Assembly: GCA_019695305.1 (NCBI GenBank)
Contig: JAIBAG010000017.1
Span: forward strand, 1 to 51,978
DNA: 51,978 bases
Origin: a bacterium
Lineage (GTDB): Bacteria; UBA10199; JAIBAG01
Direction: 5' to 3'
The translations under genes were made by a program, and so were the position numbers. Position 1 is the first letter of the stretch; each line of letters begins with the position of its first letter. This document shows, piece after piece, positions 1 to 8,858 of this stretch. The notes beneath the pieces were generated by a model, which worked only from the letters and a program-made list of their open reading frames with translations, was not told where the DNA came from and ran no database searches.

Positions 1-920
1 CCCGCCCCGCCCCAATCTTCTTCCCCTGCCAAGTATCCAAGCGTTCCAACTCCGCATGAATAGCATTTAAAGCATTCCACTTATTCACCGACCACTCCGG
101 CGCTACCGTTAACCGCCGCGGCCCATGCGCCACCAAACGTTGAATCACGATATCAGGCCTTAAATGCTCCAAAAAATCCACCGCTATTTGTGTATATTCC
201 TGTAAATCTAATGGCTGATAATGGCCCGAAGCATAAATTTTTTCGAGCGCTGTATCTTTAAACACCACCATGTTGTGAATTTTAATGGCATCAATTGGAA
301 AATTATTCATAAACAACGCTTTTTCTTTAGAATCTTCAAAGGTTTCACCCGGCAAACCCATAATCACATGGGCACAAGTTTTAATGCCGGCCGCATGTAG
401 CTTTTTTACCGCCTGCGCAAAATCATCATTAGTATGGGCGCGATTTAATCGGCGGTTAACATCTTCGCGGTGCGACGGCATACCCAGCTCTACCCACACG
501 TCGGTTTGAGCGTTAAATTCTTGGAGCAAAGTAACAATGTCATCCGTCATGCAATCGGGCCGGGTAGAAATCATAATGCCAACAACTTCGGGGTATCTTA
601 AAGCCGCTGTATAATAGTCTTTAAGCTTGGGGATGGACGCATAAGTATTGGTGCCATTTTGGAAATACACATAAAAGCGAGTAGATGGATAACGACTTTT
701 TAAATAATCCCGTCCTTTTTTAATTTGTTGAGCAATGGAGGGAATGTCTTCCTTAATGGTGAGCCCTTCATAAGAAGCATCCGAACAAAAGGTACAACCA
801 CCCCGCGCTTTAGTTCCATCTATATTAGGGCATGTCATGCCCGCATTAACAGTAATGCGATCAATACGATGACCGTATTTCTTTTTTATATACTCGTGGA
901 AAGCATGGTAACGCATCATT
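1..920 (-). CDS. YhcC-type radical SAM protein (3' end cut by window edge)
   Basis: Read on the minus strand from tandem ATG codons at 920 and 917, this gives about 306 residues open to the window edge. The YhcC/TIGR01212 family is about 310 residues, so the stop should lie just outside. Visible: the family's unusual wide radical SAM cluster, Cys30 (TCPNIDG), then Cys42 and Cys45 in GGCTFC, all expected to ligate the 4Fe-4S cluster. Downstream are FQNGTNTY, a glycine-rich VIMGLPGET and a RLVAHGPR block typical of this family. The substrate of the family is not established; it is a cytoplasmic SAM-cleaving enzyme. A palindromic repeat cluster lies just upstream. Identification rests on translated motifs and is strong; function is open. 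Confidence 0.9.
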
Positions 921-951
921 AAGACAGCTCTAACGAGAATGACATGCTTTT

Positions 952-1036
952 ACAAGTACTAGCACCCACTGTAAGTGGGTACCAGTACTTGTAACAACAC
1001 ATGACAACTGTGTTGTCATGTGTTTAACAAGTACTA
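952..1036. repeat. nested palindromes with three copies of ACAAGTACT
   Basis: ACAAGTACT occurs at 952, in inverted form at 984-992, and again directly at 1028. The first pair encloses a 7-bp ACCCACT/AGTGGGT stem. The second pair encloses a perfect 13-bp stem, AACACATGACAAC (996-1008) with its complement at 1012-1024 and a TGT loop. The central copy can pair with either neighbour, so two mutually exclusive structures are possible. It sits about 30 bp upstream of the radical SAM start. It could be a REP-like element, a bidirectional terminator or an attenuator; no T-run marks a simple terminator. Positions may be off by one base at the left edge. Confidence 0.75.
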
Positions 1037-1375
1037 GGCAAAAAGGGACAGTTCTTAAAAAGATTTTCATTTTGAAAATAACCTATCTCAATAACTTATT
1101 TTATACCCCCTTGTTTCCCAACACATAAAAAAAACACCTACTTTTCATGACTTAAATAATATGGGTCAATTTTACATCAGTTTTTTACCTAATTTACCCT
1201 GGTATTTTAGATCACCCTCCTTTTTTATGGGGTAAATAATTACCCTATAAATATATTCTACTATTTTCTAAAAAACTATAAATATATGAAAAATAACATT
1301 TTTTATTAAAAATGATCTTGGCACAGCCCTTGCTCATTAAGGCCTTACAACTGAAGTCCCTTGAGGAGCAAAGGC
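1037..1375. other. AT-rich intergenic region upstream of the lipoprotein gene
   Basis: No gene is visible here. The stretch is very AT-rich and holds a perfect dyad, GGGTAA (1230-1235), four bases, TTACCC (1240-1245), with further TTACCCT-like repeats near 1192. These could be operator sites for the downstream lipoprotein gene. A Shine-Dalgarno GAGGAG at 1363-1368 serves the ATG at 1376. Confidence 0.45.
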
Positions 1376-2965
1376 ATGCAATTGATCAAAAAAATAACCC
1401 CAACCATCCTAACTATCACCAGTCTTTTTGTATTATCTGCCTGTGGAGGGGCTGCCGGTGGAGGATCTAGTAGTTCCGGTGGAGGATCCTATTCGGGTGC
1501 CAATTTAGAAGGTGGCGCCGTAACTCAAGTAACATTAGATAGTAACAACACTGGTTCCATCACCTTCCCCGACTCCTCCCCAACAGCCGAATATGTTTTA
1601 GCCATGTATTCTTATGATGATAGCGGCTCCAGCAGTGCCTTTGAAATTGCCAACAGTTTATCAGGCCCTGATGCCTTGGAACAAATTATAACCCGCAGCC
1701 AAGATAACAATGAAAACATGACCGAAGATTTTCACGGTTGGTTGCGAGATCAAGAAAGCCTCCTTCCTCCCAACGAAGACAACAATGCTCAAACACGCAG
1801 CGCTGGCATTACCCGCGCTGTAGAAGAACCAATTGGCAATATAAAAGATTTTGAGGTGTTAAGCTCACTCTCATCGGGCTCTTCCTTTACCACGGTAGAA
1901 GCTGAACTAGTTGCCAAAACCAATAACGTTTATTGTTATATGGACACAGACGATTTAGGATCTTTAACAACAGACGAAGTAGAAACCCTCGTAGAAGAAT
2001 TTGATTCTCATATCGCCGACGAACGCTCGCTATTTGGAAGCGAATCGGATGAAGACAACAACGATCATTTTTATATCTTGATGACAAATCAGGTTAACTC
2101 ATTGGGCGCTTCACAAGGTGGCATTATTACCGGCTTCTTCTACGCTGCCGATGTAATTGACCGTGACATTGAAGTTTTTTACACCTTAGTTCCCGATCCT
2201 AGCGGCCATTACGGAACCGCCATTTCTAAAAGTTTTACCAAAACCAATATTTTACCCAGCGTGTTTTTGCATGAGTACCAACACATGATCAATTTTAACA
2301 TGCACTATTATGTAAACGATAGCTCTACCGAAATTTCAGCTGTTAACGAAGGGCTGTCACACTTAGCCGAAGATCTTCCCTACAATTTTGAAGAGCCTAG
2401 TTTAGAAAACCCTGCCCGTGTAGAAACATATTTGGAACAAACCGATAGCATTTGCATTACCTGCGGTTCGTCACTCGCCCAACGTGGCGGCATGTATTTA
2501 TTCCTCAAATATTTGTATGAACAAGCCGATAAAGGCAATTTGTCGGGAGTGAGTAGCGGTACAGAATTTATAAGTACAATGCTCAATTCAGGATTACGCG
2601 GGGTAAACAACATTGTAAATGCGGCCTATGGCACCACCTCACAAGCCAGCGAACGCTTTGCTGATTTATTGGGGCAATATGGTTTGGCAGTATTTATGAG
2701 CAATACCAGCTTATCTGAAGACAATAGATTTAATTTTGATGGTATTAACTTAAGAGATTCACAAGACGACAATCGTGGTACCACATTAAATGGACCCGCC
2801 ATGTACACTTTAGGTAATTCAGGATTGCAAAGTACAATGGCTGGCACTTCCGTAACCTATGTTTACATCACAGCCGACGATGTTGAAACGCTTGGTGGAA
2901 GCTTAAGTGTTCAACTCTCTGATGAAGCCGTTGCTGGTGCCTATTTAATTCAAACAGGCTTATGA
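1376..2965 (+). CDS. M30-like (hyicolysin family) metalloprotease lipoprotein
   Basis: A 529-residue exported lipoprotein. The ATG at 1376 is preferred over the upstream TTG at 1361 because GAGGAG lies seven bases before it. A signal peptide with hydrophobic core ends in a lipobox, LSAC, giving Cys23 as the lipidated residue, followed by a Gly/Ser-rich linker. The zinc motif HEYQH is at residues 299-303, followed by MINF and, about 26 residues on, NEGLSHLAED, where the Glu may be the third ligand. The order HEYQHMINF then NEGLSH is typical of peptidase family M30. It probably cleaves extracellular or periplasmic proteins from the membrane surface. Ser/Asp-rich regions between residues 100 and 240 look like a propeptide or a low-complexity spacer. 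Monocistronic by context; a hairpin follows the stop. Confidence 0.85.
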   Translation: MQLIKKITPTILTITSLFVLSACGGAAGGGSSSSGGGSYSGANLEGGAVTQVTLDSNNTGSITFPDSSPTAEYVLAMYSYDDSGSSSAFEIANSLSGPDALEQIITRSQDNNENMTEDFHGWLRDQESLLPPNEDNNAQTRSAGITRAVEEPIGNIKDFEVLSSLSSGSSFTTVEAELVAKTNNVYCYMDTDDLGSLTTDEVETLVEEFDSHIADERSLFGSESDEDNNDHFYILMTNQVNSLGASQGGIITGFFYAADVIDRDIEVFYTLVPDPSGHYGTAISKSFTKTNILPSVFLHEYQHMINFNMHYYVNDSSTEISAVNEGLSHLAEDLPYNFEEPSLENPARVETYLEQTDSICITCGSSLAQRGGMYLFLKYLYEQADKGNLSGVSSGTEFISTMLNSGLRGVNNIVNAAYGTTSQASERFADLLGQYGLAVFMSNTSLSEDNRFNFDGINLRDSQDDNRGTTLNGPAMYTLGNSGLQSTMAGTSVTYVYITADDVETLGGSLSVQLSDEAVAGAYLIQTGL

Positions 2966-2969
2966 AATT

Positions 2970-2989
2970 CTCGGGAGCAAGCTCCCGAG
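2970..2989 (+). terminator. hairpin after the M30 lipoprotein gene
   Basis: CTCGGGAGC, an AA loop, then GCTCCCGAG form a perfect 9-bp GC-rich stem directly after the stop codon, with flanking GAAA/TTTC able to extend it. Only three T follow, so it is a weak intrinsic terminator or an mRNA-stabilising hairpin. Confidence 0.6.
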
Positions 2990-2993
2990 TTTC

Positions 2994-3077
2994 ATGCCGA
3001 AAAAAAACAATCTAAATTTTTGGCCCCATCCTTAACAACGGGACTGCAACGCTGAGGGGCCGAGTTTTTTTCGGTAT
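2994..3077. other. bipartite stem-loop between the lipoprotein and photolyase genes
   Basis: An outer stem pairs CCG-A8-C (2997-3008) with G-T7-CGG (3064-3074), extended by ATG/TAT. An inner stem pairs GGCCCC (3022-3027) with GGGGCC (3056-3061), leaving a 28-base loop. Read on the plus strand the structure ends in a T-run followed by CGG, so it may be a terminator, but the double stem is more elaborate than needed. A small structured RNA or a short mobile palindrome are alternatives. Confidence 0.5.
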
Positions 3078-3083
3078 AAAAAC

Positions 3084-3112
3084 TTGAAGTCGATTTGTAA
3101 TTCGGTTACTGA
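3084..3112 (+). promoter_or_regulatory. candidate promoter of phr with leaderless start
   Basis: TTGAAG (3084-3089), a 17-base spacer and TACTGA (3107-3112) resemble a sigma-70 promoter. The ATG at 3119 lies where transcription should begin and no Shine-Dalgarno precedes it, suggesting a leaderless mRNA. Confidence 0.45.
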
Positions 3113-3118
3113 ACCCAC

Positions 3119-4465
3119 ATGACGCACCATCTTGTTTGGTTAAGAAACGATTTACGCACACTCGATAACCCGGCACTTTATAAAGCGTGTGAGCAACGTC
3201 CTCAAAATGTTACTGCTGTTTTTTTTATCACACCCAGACAATGGCAAAAGCACAACTGGGGATCTAACAAAACCTATTTTGTTTTAAGAAATTTACAATC
3301 CCTTCAGGAAAATCTTCAAAAACTCAATATACCCTTACTTATTATAACCACGCCTCTTTTTAAAAATATTCCAAAACTTATTTTGGAACTATGTTTTAAG
3401 CATAAAATTACGTCCGTTTTTTGGAATCATGAATACGAAATTAACGAACGAGAACGCGATAAAGACGTGCAAGAACTTTTACATCAAAACAAAATAGAAA
3501 CGCGCCGTTTTCACGACCAAACTATTTTACCACCTACAACTATTAAAACTCAAAAGGGAGATTTTTACACCGTATTCACACCCTTTAAAAATGAATGGTA
3601 CAAAAAACTGGAAGGTTTTAGGCCAATGGCAGAATATCCTGTTCCTAAAAAACAAAATCTTAACTCTATAAAACCAAGCTCTGTTCCCAAAACCTTGGAT
3701 GATTTTCTCATTAATGAAGATATTCAAAAACTGTGGCCAGCCGGTGAAAAAGAAGCCCACAAAATGTTAAATAATTTTTGTGATAAGCTCATAACCAACT
3801 ATCAAAATAATAGAGACTTTCCGGCTAATGACGGCACAAGCAAAATTTCTCCTTTTCTTGCCGTGGGAACTATTTCGGCCAAAACATGTTTTATAACGGC
3901 CGAAAAAAGAGGAACACAGCATGCCGGTGTTAAAACATGGATTAACGAACTCATTTGGCGTGATTTTTACCGGCATATTGTTTGCGGATTTCCCCGTGTA
4001 TGCCAAAATAAACCCTTTAAACTTGCTACGCAAAAAATTCCCTGGGAAAATAATAAAGCCAAATTTAAAGCCTGGTGCGAAGGCAAAACCGGCTTTCCTA
4101 TTGTAGATGCGGCCATCAATCAACTGTTGCAAACTGGCTGGATGCATAATCGTTTGCGTATGATTGTGTCGATGTTTTTAGTAAAAGATTTACATGTAGA
4201 TTGGCATTGGGGCGAAAAATTTTTTATGGAGCATTTAATAGACGGAGATTTTGCCAGTAACAACGGAGGCTGGCAGTGGGCGGCCTCTACCGGTACCGAT
4301 GCGGCACCCTATTTTAGAATTTTTAACCCCAATACGCAGGCCAGCCGGTTTGATCCTCAAAATAGTTTTATTAATAAGTACAGCCCTGCGCTAAGCCCAA
4401 GCCCCATTGTAGACCACGCCATAGCCCGCGAAAAAACCATACAGCTTTTTAAGAAATATTCTTGA
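3119..4465 (+). CDS. phrB: deoxyribodipyrimidine photolyase (class I CPD type)
   Basis: Light-driven repair of cyclobutane pyrimidine dimers using FADH-. The 448-residue length suits class I photolyases (E. coli PhrB has 472). The N-terminal antenna domain begins LVWLRNDLRTLDNPAL. The C-terminal FAD domain carries WINELIWRDFY, GKTGFPIVDAA, TGWMHNRLRM and NNGGWQWAASTGTDAAPYFRIFNP, the FAD- and DNA-binding signature. Conserved tryptophans of the electron-transfer region are present. No SD is visible before the ATG; see the candidate leaderless promoter. A short gap of 30 bases separates it from the DUF962 gene, which may be co-transcribed. Family assignment is very secure. Confidence 0.97.
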   Translation: MTHHLVWLRNDLRTLDNPALYKACEQRPQNVTAVFFITPRQWQKHNWGSNKTYFVLRNLQSLQENLQKLNIPLLIITTPLFKNIPKLILELCFKHKITSVFWNHEYEINERERDKDVQELLHQNKIETRRFHDQTILPPTTIKTQKGDFYTVFTPFKNEWYKKLEGFRPMAEYPVPKKQNLNSIKPSSVPKTLDDFLINEDIQKLWPAGEKEAHKMLNNFCDKLITNYQNNRDFPANDGTSKISPFLAVGTISAKTCFITAEKRGTQHAGVKTWINELIWRDFYRHIVCGFPRVCQNKPFKLATQKIPWENNKAKFKAWCEGKTGFPIVDAAINQLLQTGWMHNRLRMIVSMFLVKDLHVDWHWGEKFFMEHLIDGDFASNNGGWQWAASTGTDAAPYFRIFNPNTQASRFDPQNSFINKYSPALSPSPIVDHAIAREKTIQLFKKYS

Positions 4466-4495
4466 CCGGTCCTGTCAAAAATTGAATGATGAATT

Positions 4496-4801
4496 ATGTC
4501 TCAAAACCTAAACAATTTTAGCGAATTTTATCGTTTTTATTTGTGCGAGCATAAAAACAAAATTTGCCGGCGCTGGCATTTTTTTGGTTCTTCTCTTGTT
4601 TTACTGGGGCTTACTCTCATCATTATCACGGGTCAGTGGAAATTTTTTCCAATATTGTTTGTTTTAGGTTATGGCCCCGCCTGGATTGGCCATTTTTTTT
4701 ATGAAAAAAACAAACCCGCTACTTTTAAATACCCCTTCTATAGCCTTATGAGTGATTGGGTGATGTATAAAGATATCTTGATAGGAAAAGTTAAAATTTA
4801 A
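4496..4801 (+). CDS. DUF962 (Mpo1-like) small membrane protein
   Basis: A 101-residue protein. Two hydrophobic segments (about residues 27-46 and 49-63) are followed by the family signature GYGPAWIGHFFYEKNKPATF and a SLMSDWVMYKDILIG tail. In yeast the Mpo1 relative is a dioxygenase in 2-hydroxy fatty acid alpha-oxidation, and the conserved His residues of the WIGHFF region would match metal ligands; for bacterial members this function is inference. Likely co-transcribed with the photolyase upstream and the DUF3142 gene seven bases downstream. Confidence 0.85.
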   Translation: MSQNLNNFSEFYRFYLCEHKNKICRRWHFFGSSLVLLGLTLIIITGQWKFFPILFVLGYGPAWIGHFFYEKNKPATFKYPFYSLMSDWVMYKDILIGKVKI

Positions 4802-4807
4802 CTTATT

Positions 4808-5608
4808 ATGAAAACCATTTTTACGGTTTTTATTTTTATATTTACCCTCTGGGGAGGGCTTCTCTACGCCATGCCTATGGGGCAATGGATCTGGACTTTA
4901 AAAGACCGGGATATTTATGTGGAAAGTCAAAAAAAAGTTCCACACCTCATCCCCACAATATGGGCCGGTACTTTATTTTACAAGAATGGTAAAATCACCC
5001 CTCAACTTTCTCTCTCACCCTCTATCGTTTCAACGTCACAAACAGTTGTAATCCGTTTGGATAATTCGCTGCATGGCGCCTTTAAAAATTTTTCTCAGGA
5101 TGAACTCAATCACAAATTGGCTGATGCTCTATCATTTATTTTAAATCATCTTCACACCATTTCTGAAATCCAACTTGATTACGATTGCCCTATAGCTCTT
5201 CTTAAAAAATGGAGCGATCTCTTGTCCTTTTTAAAAGAGGATCTCTTAAAAAAGAAAACTCTCTGGATTACAAGCTTAGCTTCCCACATAAAAGAACCTC
5301 AGTATGGCGAACTCTTTAAAAATAAAGTGGCAGGGCATATTTTGCAATTGTTTGATACCGGCGAAGATGTAGATGCACAAAATGTACTCGATTGGGCCGA
5401 AAAAGCCCATATTCCTTACCGTATTGGGCTAGGCGCTTTTGAAAGAATTGAGCCACATAACAAGAAAACCATGCATTCTTTTTGGTTTTCAAAAATTCAT
5501 TTTTTTAAAACCAGTCCCCTGTTTTGCGGCGTTTGGGTTTTTCCAAGCGCCCATCCATGGACCCAACTTTTAGAGATTTTTTATGGAAAAAATTACAAAG
5601 CTCTTTAG
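4808..5608 (+). CDS. DUF3142-like exported protein
   Basis: A 266-residue protein with an N-terminal signal sequence (residues 1-22, hydrophobic, ending LLYAM). The core IQLDYDCPIALLKKWSDLL followed by LWITSLASH resembles the DUF3142 pattern of a TIM-barrel-like sugar-hydrolase relative in which LDYD is the hallmark. No activity has been shown for the family that I can cite. Its 3' end overlaps the next gene by 26 bases, so translation is probably coupled and the two exported proteins likely act together. The substrate cannot be read from the sequence. Confidence 0.65.
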   Translation: MKTIFTVFIFIFTLWGGLLYAMPMGQWIWTLKDRDIYVESQKKVPHLIPTIWAGTLFYKNGKITPQLSLSPSIVSTSQTVVIRLDNSLHGAFKNFSQDELNHKLADALSFILNHLHTISEIQLDYDCPIALLKKWSDLLSFLKEDLLKKKTLWITSLASHIKEPQYGELFKNKVAGHILQLFDTGEDVDAQNVLDWAEKAHIPYRIGLGAFERIEPHNKKTMHSFWFSKIHFFKTSPLFCGVWVFPSAHPWTQLLEIFYGKNYKAL

Positions 5609-7589
5609 CACTTTTTTTCTTATTGCATGCCTCATTTCCCCTCTTAAAACTTATCCCTGTGGAGGATCTGCCTACGAAGTAATTGATTCTCCCTTACTAC
5701 CTCTAAATAACTATTTGAGTGACACCCTCATTATTGCACCCGATTACTTTTCATATAGTACCCGTAAAGAATACGTTTTTTTATACCCTTTTTACAAAGG
5801 CTCTCCGGTTTCATTTTATGATTTATGGGTCAACCTGTACCGCACATACTGGGAAACCATGGATGAAGCCCCGCTAGCCAAAGAAGAGATAACACTGACT
5901 CCGTTTAAAAAACTGATTGATAGTGAAAATTTTGACCAAGCCGAAATAGAAGCTAAAGCCCAAATTGAAAAAATCATCAGCCTGCCCCTTGTAAAAGCCA
6001 ATGAAAATAAAGAAGAATTAAAACAACTGGTGGAGTATGTTGATTTAAAAAGCGCCCTTACTAATACTGATCCCGATGTTTTAAAAGCTTATTTTATAAA
6101 CCATACACTGCCCGCTGTGCCTTATGGATGGGTGAGTCGCTGTTGGAGTACTATAAAAACCTGGTTTGGTTTTAAAACAGCGCTCATTCCAGATCTGTTA
6201 AAAAATGCCCAAGAAATAAGACTTGCTGGCCCTGATGCCGCTTTAAACCTCATTCAAAAATACCCCAGCACACCAAGGTTAGCCTCTTTGGAATTTACAG
6301 CCTTGAAAAACGCCATGAAAACCCAAATTCCGGATGGATATCGGGATGAAATTCAAAATCAAGTAACAGCTAAAACCTGGCAAACTCTAGAAAACCAACA
6401 TACACAATGGATTGAAAAATACCCCGCTCATCCTTTGGCTGTTTTAGCCAAGCTGTCCCTTGTTCATCTCTATTATCTTAAAGGAGATATACAAAAATCG
6501 TGGGATATCTTGCTGGATATTTACCCGCATCATTTGCCTCGTGTGTTGGGAGAAATGCGTTTTCTTATTTACCAAGGTCATATACCACCTCCTATAAACG
6601 ACCCTCGTATAGATGCCCAACTTTTATCGAGCTTTGTTCCTTTTACCCACTTTACTGCCGAGGAATGGAGCAAGACCTGGGAGATAGCCGAACAAAATTT
6701 AAATCAACCGTGGGGCCTTAATATGGAGCAACGCTTACTCGCCAAACTTGCCGAAGAACCACTCTCCGCCCTGCCCCGTGCTTTTCCACAAAACGACAAT
6801 AAAAATGGGTTATGGGGCTTGCTTAAGGCAATCAATCTTTTAAAAGTGGGGGAGTGGGAGAAAGCCGAAAAACAACTAAAGGTCATAGAAACTCAGGACG
6901 AACACGATCTTCCTCTTATTGGGCGCCTTAAAGCCCGTATTGATCTTAAAAATGGAAAACTTGTAAACGCTGTTTTAAATGATGGCCTGGATGCCGATTC
7001 GGCAAAATACTTGGTACGTGTGTTAGCCAACGATCAAGAGTTAGACGAGATCATTAAAATAAATGCGGGAAGTACTATGGGGCAAGAAGCCCTCCTCACT
7101 AAAGCCATCCATTTAAGTGCTAAAGGACAATGGGAACAAGCCGATTGGGATAAGGCCAAAACATTGGAAGCCGATAAATCTCCCCCAGGCTTACTTAAAT
7201 GGGCTCGTTATTTGGTAGAAAATGATAAAATGCTTTTTTACCCCGAAGACAGAGAATGGTACATTGCCTTAAGTTCTCGTTATAGTGAGTTGGAAAATAC
7301 CTCTGATCCCTCCCCTTTTCCTTGGAGTGCCCAGGAAGAAAAGGAAAAAATAAAAAACCATCTCTTGTATTCCAGCGAACTTTATTTAGCACTGAAGGCC
7401 TATACCACCTGGCTTAAGCAAGCCTCGCCTGACGATGCTGAATTTAAAACGGTGGTTAAGGAAGCCGATAAAACTTATCGTCACTTGATTGATTATGCCA
7501 ATTGGTCGGCTAGCTTGTGGCAAAATTTTTTGGAAAATAGTGAACAGGCTCAAATTATCCGGATAGCGGGAAAAAAACTGAAACACTAA
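5583..7589 (+). CDS. large exported helical-repeat protein, unknown function
   Basis: A 668-residue protein. The N-terminus is a signal sequence with LIAC at residues 13-16 that could be a lipobox, though cleavage before the later CGG is also possible. Most of the rest is alpha-helical with Ala/Leu/Trp spacing like TPR or Sel1-type solenoid repeats (for example LSLVHLYYLKGDIQKSW and LKAINLLKVGEWEKAEKQL). No catalytic motif stands out. Translational overlap with the DUF3142 gene points to a shared envelope-associated role, perhaps scaffold plus enzyme. The stop overlaps by four bases with the stop of the convergent cyclase gene. Confidence 0.7.
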   Translation: MEKITKLFSTFFLIACLISPLKTYPCGGSAYEVIDSPLLPLNNYLSDTLIIAPDYFSYSTRKEYVFLYPFYKGSPVSFYDLWVNLYRTYWETMDEAPLAKEEITLTPFKKLIDSENFDQAEIEAKAQIEKIISLPLVKANENKEELKQLVEYVDLKSALTNTDPDVLKAYFINHTLPAVPYGWVSRCWSTIKTWFGFKTALIPDLLKNAQEIRLAGPDAALNLIQKYPSTPRLASLEFTALKNAMKTQIPDGYRDEIQNQVTAKTWQTLENQHTQWIEKYPAHPLAVLAKLSLVHLYYLKGDIQKSWDILLDIYPHHLPRVLGEMRFLIYQGHIPPPINDPRIDAQLLSSFVPFTHFTAEEWSKTWEIAEQNLNQPWGLNMEQRLLAKLAEEPLSALPRAFPQNDNKNGLWGLLKAINLLKVGEWEKAEKQLKVIETQDEHDLPLIGRLKARIDLKNGKLVNAVLNDGLDADSAKYLVRVLANDQELDEIIKINAGSTMGQEALLTKAIHLSAKGQWEQADWDKAKTLEADKSPPGLLKWARYLVENDKMLFYPEDREWYIALSSRYSELENTSDPSPFPWSAQEEKEKIKNHLLYSSELYLALKAYTTWLKQASPDDAEFKTVVKEADKTYRHLIDYANWSASLWQNFLENSEQAQIIRIAGKKLKH

Positions 7590-8332
7590 TCATCTTTTAT
7601 CCATGCTAAAACCCGCACAGGAGCACCAGTACCGCCTTCAATTTTCATGGGCGCCACAATAAGCTTAACTCCTCGAGCAGGTAACTTTTCTAAACCTGTT
7701 AAATTTTCAAGCCCATAAATATTGGCGCCTAATAAAATACGATGGGCCCAAAACTCGTGAGACATGCCTGGATCTAAACTTGCCGTATCAAGCCCAACCC
7801 CTTTTATTTTTTTACTAGCAAGATACTGGGCTGCTTCTTTAGAAAGACCTGGAAAAGAAAGATGCTCGGTATCTCCTGCCTTATCACTTCCCATATAAGC
7901 CTTTTTATCACTCCATTTTTTATCCCAGCCTGTATAAAACAAAACAATACAATCTGGCATAAGCGGCCCGTTTAACTTTTCCCAATCAGTAATATCTTGA
8001 GCGGCGATTTCATTTTTTTCAAACACTTTGATCACACAAGCCTCGCCGGTTAAGTGTTCTACCGGAATTTTTTCAACCGTCCATCCATGTTCATTAAAAT
8101 GATAGGGCGCATCCATATGGGTGCCACCATGCTCGGGCGCATCATATGTATTCCCCGCATAAAAATAACCGCGGGCGCTACTACCTGCATACACCTTATG
8201 CAGGGTAAACCCCTTATTGGTGGGCCAATAAATGGTTTTTTCATTAAAAGGATGAGTTAAATCTATAAGAGTTTGTCCGGCCCAGGCAGGGTTTATCCAT
8301 AAAACAAAAAACAGGAAATAAATTGATTTCAT
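7586..8332 (-). CDS. exported cyclase-family (kynurenine formamidase-like) hydrolase
   Basis: The ATG at 8332 begins a clean signal peptide (MKSIYFLFFVLWINPAWAG) and has GGAGGG six bases upstream; an in-frame start 26 codons earlier would bury the signal. The mature protein has LIDLTHPF and the metal-binding HGGTHMDAPYHF at residues 68-79, the hallmark of the cyclase/KynB superfamily, which binds Zn or Mn and hydrolyses amide or ester bonds. The export signal argues against a role in tryptophan catabolism and for a periplasmic hydrolase of unknown substrate. It faces smpB across 27 bases. Confidence 0.88.
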   Translation of the reverse strand: MKSIYFLFFVLWINPAWAGQTLIDLTHPFNEKTIYWPTNKGFTLHKVYAGSSARGYFYAGNTYDAPEHGGTHMDAPYHFNEHGWTVEKIPVEHLTGEACVIKVFEKNEIAAQDITDWEKLNGPLMPDCIVLFYTGWDKKWSDKKAYMGSDKAGDTEHLSFPGLSKEAAQYLASKKIKGVGLDTASLDPGMSHEFWAHRILLGANIYGLENLTGLEKLPARGVKLIVAPMKIEGGTGAPVRVLAWIKDD

Positions 8333-8350
8333 GAGTCCCTCCACTATACT
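8323..8350 (+). promoter_or_regulatory. candidate smpB promoter, leaderless
   Basis: TTGATT (8323-8328), 16 bases, TATACT (8345-8350), then ATG at 8360. Transcription would start at or within a few bases of the ATG and there is no SD sequence. The promoter overlaps the start of the divergent cyclase gene. Confidence 0.55.
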
Positions 8351-8359
8351 CAAAAACCC

Positions 8360-8815
8360 ATGTCGATCAAGATTATTACCGAAAACCGCAAAGCGCGTTT
8401 TAACTACCAAATTTTAGAAAATTTTGAGGCCGGCTTAGTACTCACGGGCAGCGAAGTAAAATCTATCAAAAATGGCGAGGTGAATTTAGGCGATGCCTAT
8501 GGTTCTATTAGAAATGGGGAAATTTTTTTACTTCAAGCACATGTTAACCCCTACAAACAAGCCGTGTATACTAACCACGAACCTCTGCGCCCCCGTAAAT
8601 TATTGTTGCATAAGCGTGAAATTCAAAAACTGATTGGTCAGGTATCCGAAAAAGGACTTACACTCATTCCACTAAAACTGTATTTAAAAGAAGGAAAAAT
8701 TAAGGTAGATTTGGGTGTTGCCAAAGCTAAAAACACGGTAGACAAGCGTGATACCATTCAAAAACGTGAGTCGGATCGCGAAATTAGAAGAGCCCTTAAA
8801 AACAGGCAAAAATGA
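8360..8815 (+). CDS. smpB: SsrA-binding protein SmpB
   Basis: SmpB binds the tRNA-like domain of tmRNA and delivers it to ribosomes stalled without a stop codon. The 151 residues match the usual length. Visible: ENRKARFNYQI, the LTGSEVKSIKNGEVNL signature, GEIFLLQAHVNPY, HEPLRPRKLLLHKREI and the basic tail KNTVDKRDTIQKRESDREIRR, which lines the mRNA channel. The cognate tmRNA lies about 21 kb downstream. An SspB-like adaptor follows after 43 bases, which places rescue and degradation functions side by side. Confidence 0.97.
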   Translation: MSIKIITENRKARFNYQILENFEAGLVLTGSEVKSIKNGEVNLGDAYGSIRNGEIFLLQAHVNPYKQAVYTNHEPLRPRKLLLHKREIQKLIGQVSEKGLTLIPLKLYLKEGKIKVDLGVAKAKNTVDKRDTIQKRESDREIRRALKNRQK

Positions 8816-8858
8816 ATGTTAAAATTACCGTTCTATGGCATAATATGACCCGCTTTCT

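Noticed and set aside
3767-4147. 126-codon frame opposite phr
   Set aside because: Antisense to strongly conserved photolyase motifs; no SD or family resemblance.
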